A model generated the notes under the pieces. The model did not search any database and was not told the DNA's origin. It saw only the letters and a list, made by a program, of their open reading frames with translations. Shown here piece after piece: positions 16,554 through 24,958 of a stretch of DNA of 25,679 bases. The position numbers and the translations under genes are program-made. The stretch spans positions 1 to 25,679 of the forward strand of contig JAKSOX010000004.1 of NCBI GenBank assembly GCA_024405335.1, written 5' to 3'. Each line of letters begins with the position of its first letter. The stretch's first letter is position 1. The DNA is from Kiritimatiellia bacterium. GTDB lineage: Bacteria > Verrucomicrobiota > Kiritimatiellia > RFP12 > UBA1067.

Positions 16554-17845
16554 CAATAGAGCATCCGTCTGAAGGTTTCGATTTCGTCGCAGCGCTTTTC
16601 GCGTTCTTCCGGCGAAAGCTTGTTTTCCTTGAGCGTGCCGCCTTCGATGCGCAGCCCTTCCACGTTCACGATCTCGATTCCCTTGTCCATCGTGACGTTC
16701 GTGAACGACACGTTCCGGAACGGCTTGCCGCGCCGCGACCACACGTACGACTGTTCGCCCTGCGTGCCAGTCACGTTGGAAAAGTGGATGTCGCGCACCT
16801 CGGGTTCCGTCGATTTGAGGCGGTGTAGCCGCAAAAAACTCGAAGTCGTGTGCGACACCACGTTGTCGAACGTGATGTTCATGAAGTCGCACCCCCTCGA
16901 AGGAAACCAGGTGGAGGAGAAGTTGATGCCGCGGCAAGAATGGCGGAACACCAGGTTCGCAAACGCGCAATCGTGGATCGGATGGTCGCCAACGCCGATG
17001 CGGACGCATTCCTGGTAGGATGAAAAGGTGCAGTTGCACACCGTCACGAACGCCGTCTCCCTGGGCGCGCGCAACAACCGCTTGCCGTTCGCGCGCAGGC
17101 AGAACGCGTCGTCGGACGTTTCGATGTCGCAGTCGGACACGTGGACGTGCTGGCAGCAGTCGACGTTGAAGCCGTCCCCGTTGTAGACGAGCGGCTTCTC
17201 GCGCGACGTCCGGATGTCGAGCCCGTGCGCCTGCACGTGGCTGCAGCCCCAGATGAACACGCTCCAGTAAGGCGCGTTGCGGATGCGCAGCCCTTCCAGG
17301 CGAATCTGGCTCGACTCGCAGAACCAGATCATCTGCGAGGGCCGCCACTTGATCGCGTCCTGCGCGTTTTTGCCGCCCAAGCCGTTCACGCCCGTCCTGC
17401 CGATGCGGGACGGGTCGAAGCCGTCCGTCATGAAATGCCGCCCGTTGCCGTCGATCGTGCCGCGGCCGCGCAGCACCACGTTCGTCTGTTCGAGGCACAC
17501 GATCAAATGGCCGCCCGATGCGTTTTCCGCGATGCTGCGCGTGTTCTGCGGACAGAAATCCCACGCGTTGTAGTCGGCGGGATCCTTGCTGCCCTCGATC
17601 GTGGCGCCCATGCCCACGTTGAAATCGACGCCGCTCTTGAGGTAGATCGTGCCGCACACGTAGCGCCCGGCCGGCACGGACACTTCGCCGCCGCCGGCCT
17701 TGTTCGCCGCGTCGATCGCCGCCTGCACGGCGGCCGTGTCCTTGGCGACGCCGTCGCCCTTCGCGCCGAAATCGCGCACGTCGTAGACCTTGGCCTGCGC
17801 CGAAACGGCCGCGAAAAGGCAGAAAAGAACCGCCTTTTTCCTCAT
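16553..17845 (-). CDS. Secreted GH28-like (polygalacturonase-type) right-handed beta-helix protein
   Basis: The protein has 430 residues with a signal peptide to about residue 18. KVYDVRDFGAKGDG (19-32) and DTAAVQAAIDAA are the classic start of pectate-lyase-superfold/GH28 proteins. NGDG (222-225, D224) and TSDDAF (D245/D246) match the catalytic Asp positions of polygalacturonases. The usual GHG motif is replaced by QECVRIG (278-284), and no RIK motif is visible (RGINF instead), so the substrate is unlikely to be plain polygalacturonate; other GH28-type or beta-helix glycan activities are possible. GGAGGGG lies inside the end of the preceding PHP gene, and the ATG overlaps its stop by four bases (ATGA). 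It acts outside the cytoplasm, unlike its metK and CCA unit partners. Confidence 0.8.
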   Translation of the reverse strand: MRKKAVLFCLFAAVSAQAKVYDVRDFGAKGDGVAKDTAAVQAAIDAANKAGGGEVSVPAGRYVCGTIYLKSGVDFNVGMGATIEGSKDPADYNAWDFCPQNTRSIAENASGGHLIVCLEQTNVVLRGRGTIDGNGRHFMTDGFDPSRIGRTGVNGLGGKNAQDAIKWRPSQMIWFCESSQIRLEGLRIRNAPYWSVFIWGCSHVQAHGLDIRTSREKPLVYNGDGFNVDCCQHVHVSDCDIETSDDAFCLRANGKRLLRAPRETAFVTVCNCTFSSYQECVRIGVGDHPIHDCAFANLVFRHSCRGINFSSTWFPSRGCDFMNITFDNVVSHTTSSFLRLHRLKSTEPEVRDIHFSNVTGTQGEQSYVWSRRGKPFRNVSFTNVTMDKGIEIVNVEGLRIEGGTLKENKLSPEEREKRCDEIETFRRMLY

Positions 17846-18657
17846 GCTTCCCCTCCTAACGCCCAGACGGGCGCGCAATACGCTTCCGCGTTTCCGAAAC
17901 GGTCGAACGCGCAATCGAGCGCTTCCGCCGCGTGCGCGTCGGAAGAAAGGACGAACCGCGCCCCCCGTGCGCGAAGCGCCGCGCGGAACGCCGGCGACGG
18001 ATAGGCGTCGTCCAGCCAGCCGCGCGAAATGGCGCCCGTGTTCACCTCCACGATCTTGCCGCTTGCGGCAAGCGCGTCCGCGGTCCGCTCGACCTCCTCG
18101 CGGTACCAGGCGGCGTTTTCGTCGAAAAGCGGATGCTTGGCGTTGAACTTGCGAACCAGATCCGGATGCCCCACGACGTCGAAATCGAATTGCGCGGCCA
18201 TGTCGCGCTCCTGCGCGAAGTAGGCGCGCACGTACGCCTCCGCGTCGCCGCCGAAATGCGCGGCGATTCCCGCCCGGAGCTTTTCCGGCGTGTGGTCCAC
18301 GGGCACGAGCGCGCCGTCGGGCGCCTTCACGTAGTGCACGGATCCGATCAGGTAGTCGAGCCCCAGCGCCGCGTGGCGCGTCCGGTCGGGCACGGCGACG
18401 CCGGGCACGTAATCGGCCTCCGCCCCGCACAAAACGAGCATCGCGCCCGCGTGCGCCGCCGCGACGCGGCGGACGTCGGCGACGTACGCGCGTGCCTTTT
18501 CGGTCGTCGCGATGGCGCAGCCGTCGTCGAACGGAATGGCGAGATGGCTGGAAAAACCGAGCGCCGAAAATCCCTTTTCGCGCGCTGCCGCCGCCATCTC
18601 CGCGGGCGTGTTTGCGCCGTCGCACCAAGTGGAATGCGTGTGGAAATTCGTCCTCAT
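17842..18657 (-). CDS. PHP-domain phosphatase (HisJ-like histidinol-phosphatase family)
   Basis: The protein has 271 residues and is cytoplasmic. HTHSTWCDG (6-14) is the first PHP metal motif (HxH). Later ligands are visible in GAEADY (Glu), GSVHYV (His), VVGHPDLV (His), EVNTG (Glu) and SSDAHA (Asp/His), so the trinuclear metal site looks complete. The length and order fit HisJ-type histidinol phosphatases, which dephosphorylate L-histidinol phosphate, but the wider PHP family includes other phosphoesterases and no his genes are nearby, so a different substrate such as a sugar phosphate is possible. Its ATG overlaps the GH97 stop by four bases, and its stop overlaps the GH28-like start by four bases. 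Confidence 0.85.
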   Translation of the reverse strand: MRTNFHTHSTWCDGANTPAEMAAAAREKGFSALGFSSHLAIPFDDGCAIATTEKARAYVADVRRVAAAHAGAMLVLCGAEADYVPGVAVPDRTRHAALGLDYLIGSVHYVKAPDGALVPVDHTPEKLRAGIAAHFGGDAEAYVRAYFAQERDMAAQFDFDVVGHPDLVRKFNAKHPLFDENAAWYREEVERTADALAASGKIVEVNTGAISRGWLDDAYPSPAFRAALRARGARFVLSSDAHAAEALDCAFDRFGNAEAYCAPVWALGGEA

Positions 18658-20618
18658 TTTTTCGTGAACACGACGAGCGCGCCGCCTTCGTCCACCATCT
18701 CCAGCGACAGGCGGTCCTTCGCCTGCGCGACGCCGGAAAGCCGGCGGACCGCCTTGGCTTCGCGCGGCGTCAGTTCGGGATCGTCCGCCACGCCTTCGTA
18801 GCGCCATTCGCCGCCGCCGAGAAAGCCGAGGTCGAACGTCAGCGCGCGGGCCGAAACGGTTTGCGCGGCCAAATACACGCGGCCGTCGAACGCTTCGCGC
18901 GCCACGGCGTAGTGCGAACCGATTTCGCCGGCGAGCGGCACCGTGCGCCGCCAGGTCGTGGGCAGGCGCCTGAGCAGGTCGATCCCCGCCGCGCCGCGGT
19001 ACCGTTCGGGACAGTCGCACAGCGTCATCAGCGGGGAATCGAGCGCCACGCACAACGCCAGCGCGTGCGCGCGCGTGCCGATTTCCTCGGCGTATATTTT
19101 CTGCGCGGCGCCCGCGGAAGACATGTCGCCGTAGAGGTGGCCGCGGTCGATCTGGCTGACGAAATCGCGGGCGTGCACGTTGCCGAAGCCGCCGGGCGTG
19201 TAGTCGCCGGGACCCGCCAGGAACCGCGTGAACACGAGCGTCGCGGGATTGAGCGCGTCCGAGGGGATTTCCCATTTGCTGATTTCATTGCCGCGCACGC
19301 CTTCGCGCGTGATCTGGTTCGGCCAGGTGCGGTTCATGCCGGTCGGGTGGAACGCGCCGTGGAAGTTCACGAGCAGGCGGTGCTTGGCGGCGATGCGGCA
19401 CGTCTTCTCGCACCATCCCACCATCAACGCGTCCTGTCGGTTCAGGAAGTCGATTTTGACGCCCTTGACGCCCCAGCGCTCGAACTTGGCGAAGGTCTCC
19501 TCCACGCCGTTCGCCTCCAGCAGTTTCCAGTGGACCCACAGCAGCAGCCCCACGTTCCTGCGTGCCGCGTGCGCGAGAATCGCCGGCAGATCGTAGCCGG
19601 GGCGGGGCTCGAAAGCGAGGCCGGGAGCGCCCGCCGGCCTTCCGTACCAGGCGGCGTCGATCGTGTGGTAGGGCCAGCCCATCTCGGCGGCGAAGTCGAT
19701 CTGCGCCATCGTGTTCGACGTGCATAGGTCGTTGTTGGAGTTGTACCACCAGTCCCAGGAAGACGCGCCCGGCTTCACCCAGTCGAACGCGGCGTCGCCA
19801 CCTTCCGGCGGCGGATTCAGGTTGGGCACTATCGACTTGTTGCGCACGAGCCCGATCGCGTCGTCCGCCAAGACGAGCACGCGCCACGGCGAGCAGGCGG
19901 GCGCCGATCCGCCCGCGACGCCGCCGAAGGCGTCCACGGGAGCCGGCGACAGCGCCACTTCGAAAGCCGTGCAATCGGCGGGTTTCTGCGCGGCGGACAC
20001 CGTCAAAAACGCCCCGGGCCATTGCGCGAGGTTCGCCTCGCAGATGGCCGCGAACCCCGCGGGCGTCTCCACCACGGCCGGAAGCTGCGCGAACCGCCCC
20101 GGACCCAAACTGCGCAGCGAACGGTGGAGAAACTCCCCCTCCTGCGACGTCTGGTGCGAATCGTAGGCCGCGTACCACGCCAGCGGATCGCCCTTGAAGC
20201 GGAACGTCGTCCTCTCGCCCGCGACGGCGAAATTCGCCATGCCGGGCTGCTCGGGGACGAGATGGCGGAACGCCACGCCTTCGTCGTAGGCGCGCATTAC
20301 CACGCCCACCGTGCGCCGGAGACCGTCGCGCTCGCGGAAGAGCACGGTCGTTTCGTTGGCGTTGTCCCGCACTTCCCAGTTGCCGCCGAAACGGTCGTGC
20401 CACGTGGCGTCGACGCGGCGCGTCCGTTCGGAAACGACGTCCAGCGCGCGCATTTCGGGATCTCGCGCGAAGCGCAACCCGAAATCGCACGCGGCAGTCA
20501 CGGGTTTGCCGTCGCGCGTCGCGCACCAGACGGGCCGTTCGCCGCCCTCGAAGGAAATCGCGTTGCGTCCGTCGGGCGAAACGCACGTCGCGGCCAGCAG
20601 CAAAACAAACGTCGTCAT
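18654..20618 (-). CDS. GH97-family glycoside hydrolase (alpha-glucosidase/alpha-galactosidase)
   Basis: The protein has 654 residues, the usual GH97 length. The N-terminal beta-sandwich (about 15-265) has the typical ISFEGGERPVW and YDEGVAFRHLVP; the (beta/alpha)8 barrel follows with SSWDWWYNSNND, MGWPYHTIDAAWY and GVKGVKIDF (382-391). D390 lies where retaining GH97 members carry their nucleophile, and E439 (ITREG) is another conserved acid; with Asp in KIDF a retaining alpha-galactosidase-type mechanism seems more likely, but this is from memory. The N-terminus (MTTFVLLLAATC) is a short hydrophobic segment without a basic residue, so export is likely but the signal is atypical. AGGAGG lies 5 nt before the ATG. 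The gene begins 43 nt after metK. Confidence 0.87.
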   Translation of the reverse strand: MTTFVLLLAATCVSPDGRNAISFEGGERPVWCATRDGKPVTAACDFGLRFARDPEMRALDVVSERTRRVDATWHDRFGGNWEVRDNANETTVLFRERDGLRRTVGVVMRAYDEGVAFRHLVPEQPGMANFAVAGERTTFRFKGDPLAWYAAYDSHQTSQEGEFLHRSLRSLGPGRFAQLPAVVETPAGFAAICEANLAQWPGAFLTVSAAQKPADCTAFEVALSPAPVDAFGGVAGGSAPACSPWRVLVLADDAIGLVRNKSIVPNLNPPPEGGDAAFDWVKPGASSWDWWYNSNNDLCTSNTMAQIDFAAEMGWPYHTIDAAWYGRPAGAPGLAFEPRPGYDLPAILAHAARRNVGLLLWVHWKLLEANGVEETFAKFERWGVKGVKIDFLNRQDALMVGWCEKTCRIAAKHRLLVNFHGAFHPTGMNRTWPNQITREGVRGNEISKWEIPSDALNPATLVFTRFLAGPGDYTPGGFGNVHARDFVSQIDRGHLYGDMSSAGAAQKIYAEEIGTRAHALALCVALDSPLMTLCDCPERYRGAAGIDLLRRLPTTWRRTVPLAGEIGSHYAVAREAFDGRVYLAAQTVSARALTFDLGFLGGGEWRYEGVADDPELTPREAKAVRRLSGVAQAKDRLSLEMVDEGGALVVFTKK

Positions 20619-20661
20619 CGCTCCTCCTGGTGCGGAACGCGCGTCCGCGCCCGCCGGTTCG

Positions 20662-21852
20662 TCATTTCGCCTTGCGCTTCAGCGCGGCGACCTTGTCCAG
20701 CTTCTCCCACGGGAACAGGACTCGGCCGAAATGGCCGTAGCTCGCCGTGTCGCGGTAGCTCCAGCCCTTCGGTTTCGTGAGTCCGAGGTCTTTTATGAGC
20801 GCGTAGGGACGGAAATCGAACACCTCGCCGGAAAGCAGCAGCTTCTCGATTTGCTCGTTCGTGACGCCGTGGTTGGTGCCGAACGTCTTCACGCAGACGG
20901 ACACCGGCTTCGCCACGCCGATCGCGTACGCGACCTGGATCTGGCAACGGTCGGCCCAGCCGGCCGCCACCACGTTCTTCGCCGCGTAGCGCGCGTAGTA
21001 CGCCGCGCTGCGGTCGACCTTGGACGGATCCTTGCCCGAAAAAGCGCCGCCGCCGTGCGCGGCCATGCCGCCGTAGGTGTCCACGATGATCTTGCGGCCC
21101 GTGAGGCCGGAATCGCCGCAGGGCCCGCCCACCACGAACTTGCCCGTGGGGTTCACGAGGAACTTCGTGCGGTTCGTCAGCAGCTTCGTCTGTGCGAGGA
21201 AATCGCGCGCGACGCCTTCGAGCACCTTGTAGCTCTTCTTGTTCGCGCCCTCCTCCGTGGTCTGGTGGGAAAGCACCACCGTGTCGATCGCCACGGGTTT
21301 GCCGCCCTCGTACACCACCGAAAGCTGGCTCTTGGAGTCGGGACGCAGAAACGGGATTTCGCCCCGCTTGCGCAAATCCGCGAAATGGCGCAGCAGCGCG
21401 TGGGACCAGGTGATCGCCACGGGCATGAAATCCTCCGTTTCGTTGGAGGCGTAGCCGAACATCATGCCCTGGTCGCCGGCGCCCTGCTGGAGCGCTTCCT
21501 TGCGGTTCACGCCCCGGGCGATGTCGGGCGACTGGCCGTGGAGCGCGCTCATGTAGGTGAACGTGTCCCACGAGAACCCTTCGCCGGGCCGGTCGTAGCC
21601 GATGTCCTTCACCACGTCGCGCGCGATTTTGCCGACGTCGATCTTGTCGAATCCGCGGCAGGTGATTTCGCCGGCGTTCACCACGAGGTCGGGGGCGACC
21701 ATCGTTTCGCAGGCGACGTGCGCGTGGGCGTCGCGTTTGAGGCAGGCGTCCAGAACCGCGTCGGAAATCTGGTCCGCTACTTTGTCGGGGTGGCCTTCCG
21801 AGACCGACTCGGAAGTGAACACGTGCCGGGAGGCATCATTTTTCATCGTCAT
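20662..21852 (-). CDS. metK: S-adenosylmethionine synthetase
   Basis: The protein has 396 residues, the standard length. It makes S-adenosylmethionine from methionine and ATP in the cytoplasm. FTSESVSEGHPDKVADQIS (near 13-31), GAGDQGMMFGYA and KIIVDTYGGMAAHGGGAFSGKDPSKVDRS (split here only as landmarks: DTYGG, GGGAFSGKD, KVDRSA) are the diagnostic MetK motifs. The ATG at 21852 has GAAAGAAGA directly upstream; an alternative ATG at 21846 differs by two codons. The open frame extending to 21975 covers the leader and is not coding. It is the first gene of a five-gene unit with GH97, PHP, GH28-like and CCA genes, and has a leader of about 107 nt. Confidence 0.97.
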   Translation of the reverse strand: MTMKNDASRHVFTSESVSEGHPDKVADQISDAVLDACLKRDAHAHVACETMVAPDLVVNAGEITCRGFDKIDVGKIARDVVKDIGYDRPGEGFSWDTFTYMSALHGQSPDIARGVNRKEALQQGAGDQGMMFGYASNETEDFMPVAITWSHALLRHFADLRKRGEIPFLRPDSKSQLSVVYEGGKPVAIDTVVLSHQTTEEGANKKSYKVLEGVARDFLAQTKLLTNRTKFLVNPTGKFVVGGPCGDSGLTGRKIIVDTYGGMAAHGGGAFSGKDPSKVDRSAAYYARYAAKNVVAAGWADRCQIQVAYAIGVAKPVSVCVKTFGTNHGVTNEQIEKLLLSGEVFDFRPYALIKDLGLTKPKGWSYRDTASYGHFGRVLFPWEKLDKVAALKRKAK

Positions 21853-21960
21853 TCTTCTTCTTTCTTCGTTTTCGAAGCGCATCCGGGACTGTCCCGAACC
21901 ACCGCGGCGTTCCGCTCGGTTGGCGCGGCCGACCTCGACCGCTTCCTGATGCAAAAACGC
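21853..21960 (-). promoter_or_regulatory. Structured metK leader
   Basis: The predicted leader can form three hairpins: GCGG-AACG-CCGC, CGGGA-CAG-TCCCG (21884-21896) and CTTCG-AAAA-CGAAG (21864-21877). The last one abuts the AAAGAAGA ribosome-binding site. A metK leader invites a SAM-riboswitch reading, but I do not see the core of SAM-I, SAM-II or SAH classes, so only structure is claimed. Confidence 0.35.
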
Positions 21961-21965
21961 CGCGT

Positions 21966-21994
21966 ATTTTACCACGTCCGCACGACGAAATCAA
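21966..21994 (-). promoter_or_regulatory. Promoter of the metK unit
   Basis: TTGATT (21994-21989), a 17-nt spacer ending in TGG, and TAAAAT (21971-21966). The predicted start near 21959 gives a leader of about 107 nt. The promoter begins 12 nt after the stop of the GH43-like gene. Confidence 0.65.
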
Positions 21995-22006
21995 CCATGC
22001 CGGCGC

Positions 22007-24829
22007 TCACGGACGCAGTTCGAAAATCTTCGTGTCCGGCGTGTCGAACGCGCAGTCGAAGCGGTCCGCGTCGCGGGCGGCGGAACGGTCGGCCAGCAGA
22101 TCGGCCACTTCCCCGACGCGCGACCGGAGGCGGATCGTCTTCACGCCGCCGGTCGCCGAATGGACGGCCAGGACGCGCGTGTTCGCGTACACTGGCGACA
22201 GCTCGTCCACGTAGCGGTGGACTCCCGCGTCCGCGTAGATTTCCGCCAGCTTCGCGCTCGTGTACAGCGCGGGATCGGCCGCGTAGGCCGCCTTCCAGCC
22301 GCCGCGGTCCGTCACTCGCACGCCGGGTGCGCCGAAGTCGACGCCCGCCCACTCGCGCACGCGCCGCTTGTCGAGCGTCTTGCCGTCCGAAATGCCGGGC
22401 GCGTAGGCGAACACGAGCGTGCGGCCCGCGTTGCAGAGCGTGCGGCGCAGCGTCGCCGCCTTTTCGGGCGGCAGATTGACGCTCGCGGCGAGTATCGCCA
22501 CCTTGTAGCGCGAAAGGTCGATGCGCGGGAGGTCGTCGAAGGAATAGAGGTCCACCGGCGCGCCCGTGCGCACCGCGCGGTTGTAGAAGTGGCGGTAGAG
22601 TTCGTCGGACGTTTTCGACTCTTCGTTCACGTACCGCGCGCTGTCGGGATCGCACACGAAAAGCACCTCGGCCGCGGACGGCGACAGGTCGTTTTCGAAG
22701 CGGCGCCGGATCGCCTCGAGTTTGCCGATGCGCGCGCGCAGCGCGGGATCGTCGTAGAAGCCGCCCCACATGTCGAACCACCACGAGCTCAAATGGTTCA
22801 CGAGCGCGAACGCGGCTTCGCGCGTGTTGCCCGCCAGATCGTCCGCCGCCGTCTTGAAATACCGGCCCCAGCCCATGGGATGGCCGTGCGGCCAGCAGTC
22901 GATTTCGTGCAGCAGCCGCTTGCCGCGGATGAACGCCGAACCGTACACGCTCTGCGACCCGGACGCGCCGCCGGGGACGCGGTCGGAATAGTTGCCGGGC
23001 GCGATCACGAAATCGAGGTCCGGCGAATCGAACACGCGCAGGTAGTCGAGATGCCCGAACGACGTCTGCCGGAAGTTGTCCACCAGATAGTAGCCGAAGA
23101 ACACGCCGAGCTGCTTCGTCGCCGGCACGAGCGGCCGCGCTTCGCGGGCGAAGAAGAGGATCGCGTCGGCGACGATTTCGTTGTGGAAGCGCCAGTAGTC
23201 GAGCAGCTCCCCCTGCGTCGCCGGATCGTACAGGACGCCCTCGAACGCGGCGTCGAAACGCGTCGGCCCGGGCGGGCAATACGGCTTGTGGCCGGTCTTG
23301 CCGTTCTTCGCGCACCATTCGCGCCAGGCCTTGTCCTTGCGGCCGGAGGAGTGTCCGTCCTCGAATTCGTACCATTCGCTCGTTTTGCCGCCGGAAAGCA
23401 CGTAGGCCTTGACGCGCGCGCCGTAGCGCTCTTCGGCGTGCCCGATCAGCGCCTTCATGAACGCCGCCTCGTCACGGCGCCACCGTTCGTCCATGCAGTA
23501 GTCCGTGACGTGCTCGTAGGCGTCGCCGCAATAACGCCGCGTCATCCAATAAGGCATCGTGAGGTCCACCATCACCAGGAACTCCGCCCCGGGACTCGCC
23601 TTCAGCAAATCGTCCGCCTGGCGGTCGAACGCCGCGAAGTCGTACTTCCCGGGACCAACCCACACGGGCGGGTACTCGCAATAGGGCGTGCCGAGCGAAT
23701 TGACCGTGTTCGCCGCGAAGAAGCATCGCGTGTTGACGCCCATCGCCGCGAAATCCGCCGTGCGCTCGAACTGGCGCAGGAACGACCGGTAGGCGCGGAA
23801 CTCCGGCTTGACCGGCACGGCGGCGGGTGCCGCCGTTTCGGCGATCCGCAGGCGGCCGTCTTCGAGTTCCATTCCGAAAAACGCCATCCGTTCCGCGCCC
23901 GCGGGTTGGTTCGGACGGTGCAGCGCCAGCGTGAGCGCGCCGTCGCCCAGCTTGCGGAACAGCATGCCGTGGCCGCCGTTCTCGCCGAACAGCAGCTCGT
24001 GCTTTTTCCACGGACCCGCCACGCGCCCGCTTTCGGACCGCGTCTGGTAGACGCAGTACGCGCCGTTCCTGCGGATGGTCGACCAGATCATCGTCAGCGC
24101 GCCCGTCTTCGGATCGCGGCAGAACGACGGGCCGTCCGTGACCAGGCAGTTCGGCGCGACGTCCGGCGCGGACGACGCCTTGAACAGCGTCACGGGCTCG
24201 CCAGCCGCGTCGGACAGGTCGTCCTTGAGCGGCATGAGACACATTTCGCCGTCGCCCACCTGCGTCCATTCGTGGCAGAACACCATGTAGGGCTTGCCGT
24301 CCTCCACCACGAGCGTGCCGTCCAAACAGCTCCATTCGGGCGGCGTCGCGGAATCGCGCTTCACGATGCGGTACGGGCCTTCGGGACGGTCCGCCGTGAA
24401 AATCCAGGTGCCGCGTTTTTCGTGGCGCGGCCAGGAATCCGTCTTCGGCAGCGCGGTTCCGGCGAAGGTGAGCGTCGCGAAAAGATGCCACTTGCCGTTG
24501 TGCGCGTGCACCTCCGGCGCCCACACCGCGGTGCAGCCCATGTCCGCGGGCAATTCGAGCACGGTCTTCGGCCGCGACCAGGTTCCGAGATCCCTGCCCG
24601 CGTACATTTCCACGCCCTTGCCGGTGTTGCCGAAGCCGTCGGACGCTTCGCCCTTCTTCGCGTAGATGCTGGAATACAGCCGGTAGACGCCGGCCTCGGC
24701 GTCCGCCACCACGAACGGATCGCGGATGCGGACGTCTCCGGCGGCGACGGCGGAATCTTCGGCTCGCGCGCATGCGCACGCCGCCGCCAGCAAACCGAAA
24801 CAGTACCCCATTGCTGCTTTGTTTTTCAT
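22007..24829 (-). CDS. Secreted two-domain glycosidase: GH43-like propeller plus GH42-like barrel
   Basis: The protein has 940 residues with a signal peptide to about 23. Residues about 30-330 are a GH43-type five-bladed propeller: RIRDPFV (35-40) carries the probable base D37, LDGTLVVEDGKPYMVF the pKa-modulating Asp (D170), and TDGPSF (231-236) has Asp where many members have the acid Glu. Residues about 345-690 resemble the GH42-type clan A barrel: YVLSGGKTSEWYEF (E485, candidate acid/base) and LLHEIDCW (E642, candidate nucleophile). Residues about 715-870 look like the following trimerisation-type/flavodoxin-like domain (DDLPRIDLSRYKVAILAA). The long open frame upstream to 25216 is a shadow. 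The ATG at 24829 has no Shine-Dalgarno sequence and sits 6 nt from the -10. It is probably monocistronic. The GH43 half is more certain than the rest. Confidence 0.78.
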   Translation of the reverse strand: MKNKAAMGYCFGLLAAACACARAEDSAVAAGDVRIRDPFVVADAEAGVYRLYSSIYAKKGEASDGFGNTGKGVEMYAGRDLGTWSRPKTVLELPADMGCTAVWAPEVHAHNGKWHLFATLTFAGTALPKTDSWPRHEKRGTWIFTADRPEGPYRIVKRDSATPPEWSCLDGTLVVEDGKPYMVFCHEWTQVGDGEMCLMPLKDDLSDAAGEPVTLFKASSAPDVAPNCLVTDGPSFCRDPKTGALTMIWSTIRRNGAYCVYQTRSESGRVAGPWKKHELLFGENGGHGMLFRKLGDGALTLALHRPNQPAGAERMAFFGMELEDGRLRIAETAAPAAVPVKPEFRAYRSFLRQFERTADFAAMGVNTRCFFAANTVNSLGTPYCEYPPVWVGPGKYDFAAFDRQADDLLKASPGAEFLVMVDLTMPYWMTRRYCGDAYEHVTDYCMDERWRRDEAAFMKALIGHAEERYGARVKAYVLSGGKTSEWYEFEDGHSSGRKDKAWREWCAKNGKTGHKPYCPPGPTRFDAAFEGVLYDPATQGELLDYWRFHNEIVADAILFFAREARPLVPATKQLGVFFGYYLVDNFRQTSFGHLDYLRVFDSPDLDFVIAPGNYSDRVPGGASGSQSVYGSAFIRGKRLLHEIDCWPHGHPMGWGRYFKTAADDLAGNTREAAFALVNHLSSWWFDMWGGFYDDPALRARIGKLEAIRRRFENDLSPSAAEVLFVCDPDSARYVNEESKTSDELYRHFYNRAVRTGAPVDLYSFDDLPRIDLSRYKVAILAASVNLPPEKAATLRRTLCNAGRTLVFAYAPGISDGKTLDKRRVREWAGVDFGAPGVRVTDRGGWKAAYAADPALYTSAKLAEIYADAGVHRYVDELSPVYANTRVLAVHSATGGVKTIRLRSRVGEVADLLADRSAARDADRFDCAFDTPDTKIFELRP

Positions 24830-24835
24830 GCCGCC

Positions 24836-24864
24836 ATTATAGCAAAAGCCAAGACGTCCGTCAC
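24836..24864 (-). promoter_or_regulatory. Promoter of the GH43-like gene, leaderless
   Basis: GTGACG (24864-24859), a 17-nt spacer ending in TGC, and a perfect TATAAT (24841-24836). Six bases separate the hexamer from the ATG at 24829. Confidence 0.7.
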
Positions 24865-24907
24865 GCCACGCGCCAACGCCTTTCAGAGCCGCGTGAAAAT
24901 CATGGAT

Positions 24908-24937
24908 CGCCGGAACAATGGCAGCCGAAACAATGGC
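24908..24937. repeat. Tandem 15-bp direct repeat in the divergent intergenic region, operator candidate
   Basis: Units 24908-24922 and 24923-24937 are identical at 13 of 15 positions (consensus nGCCGrAACAATGGC). They lie between the two divergent promoters, ending 21 nt before the plus-strand extended -10 and about 67 nt upstream of the minus-strand -10. The 15-bp phase and position suit a regulator binding site. Confidence 0.5.
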
Positions 24938-24958
24938 GTTCCCGGCGAAACGAGTTTG

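Noticed and set aside
21853..21960. Known SAM riboswitch upstream of metK
   Set aside because: I could not find the conserved core of the SAM or SAH classes I know; only generic hairpins are visible.
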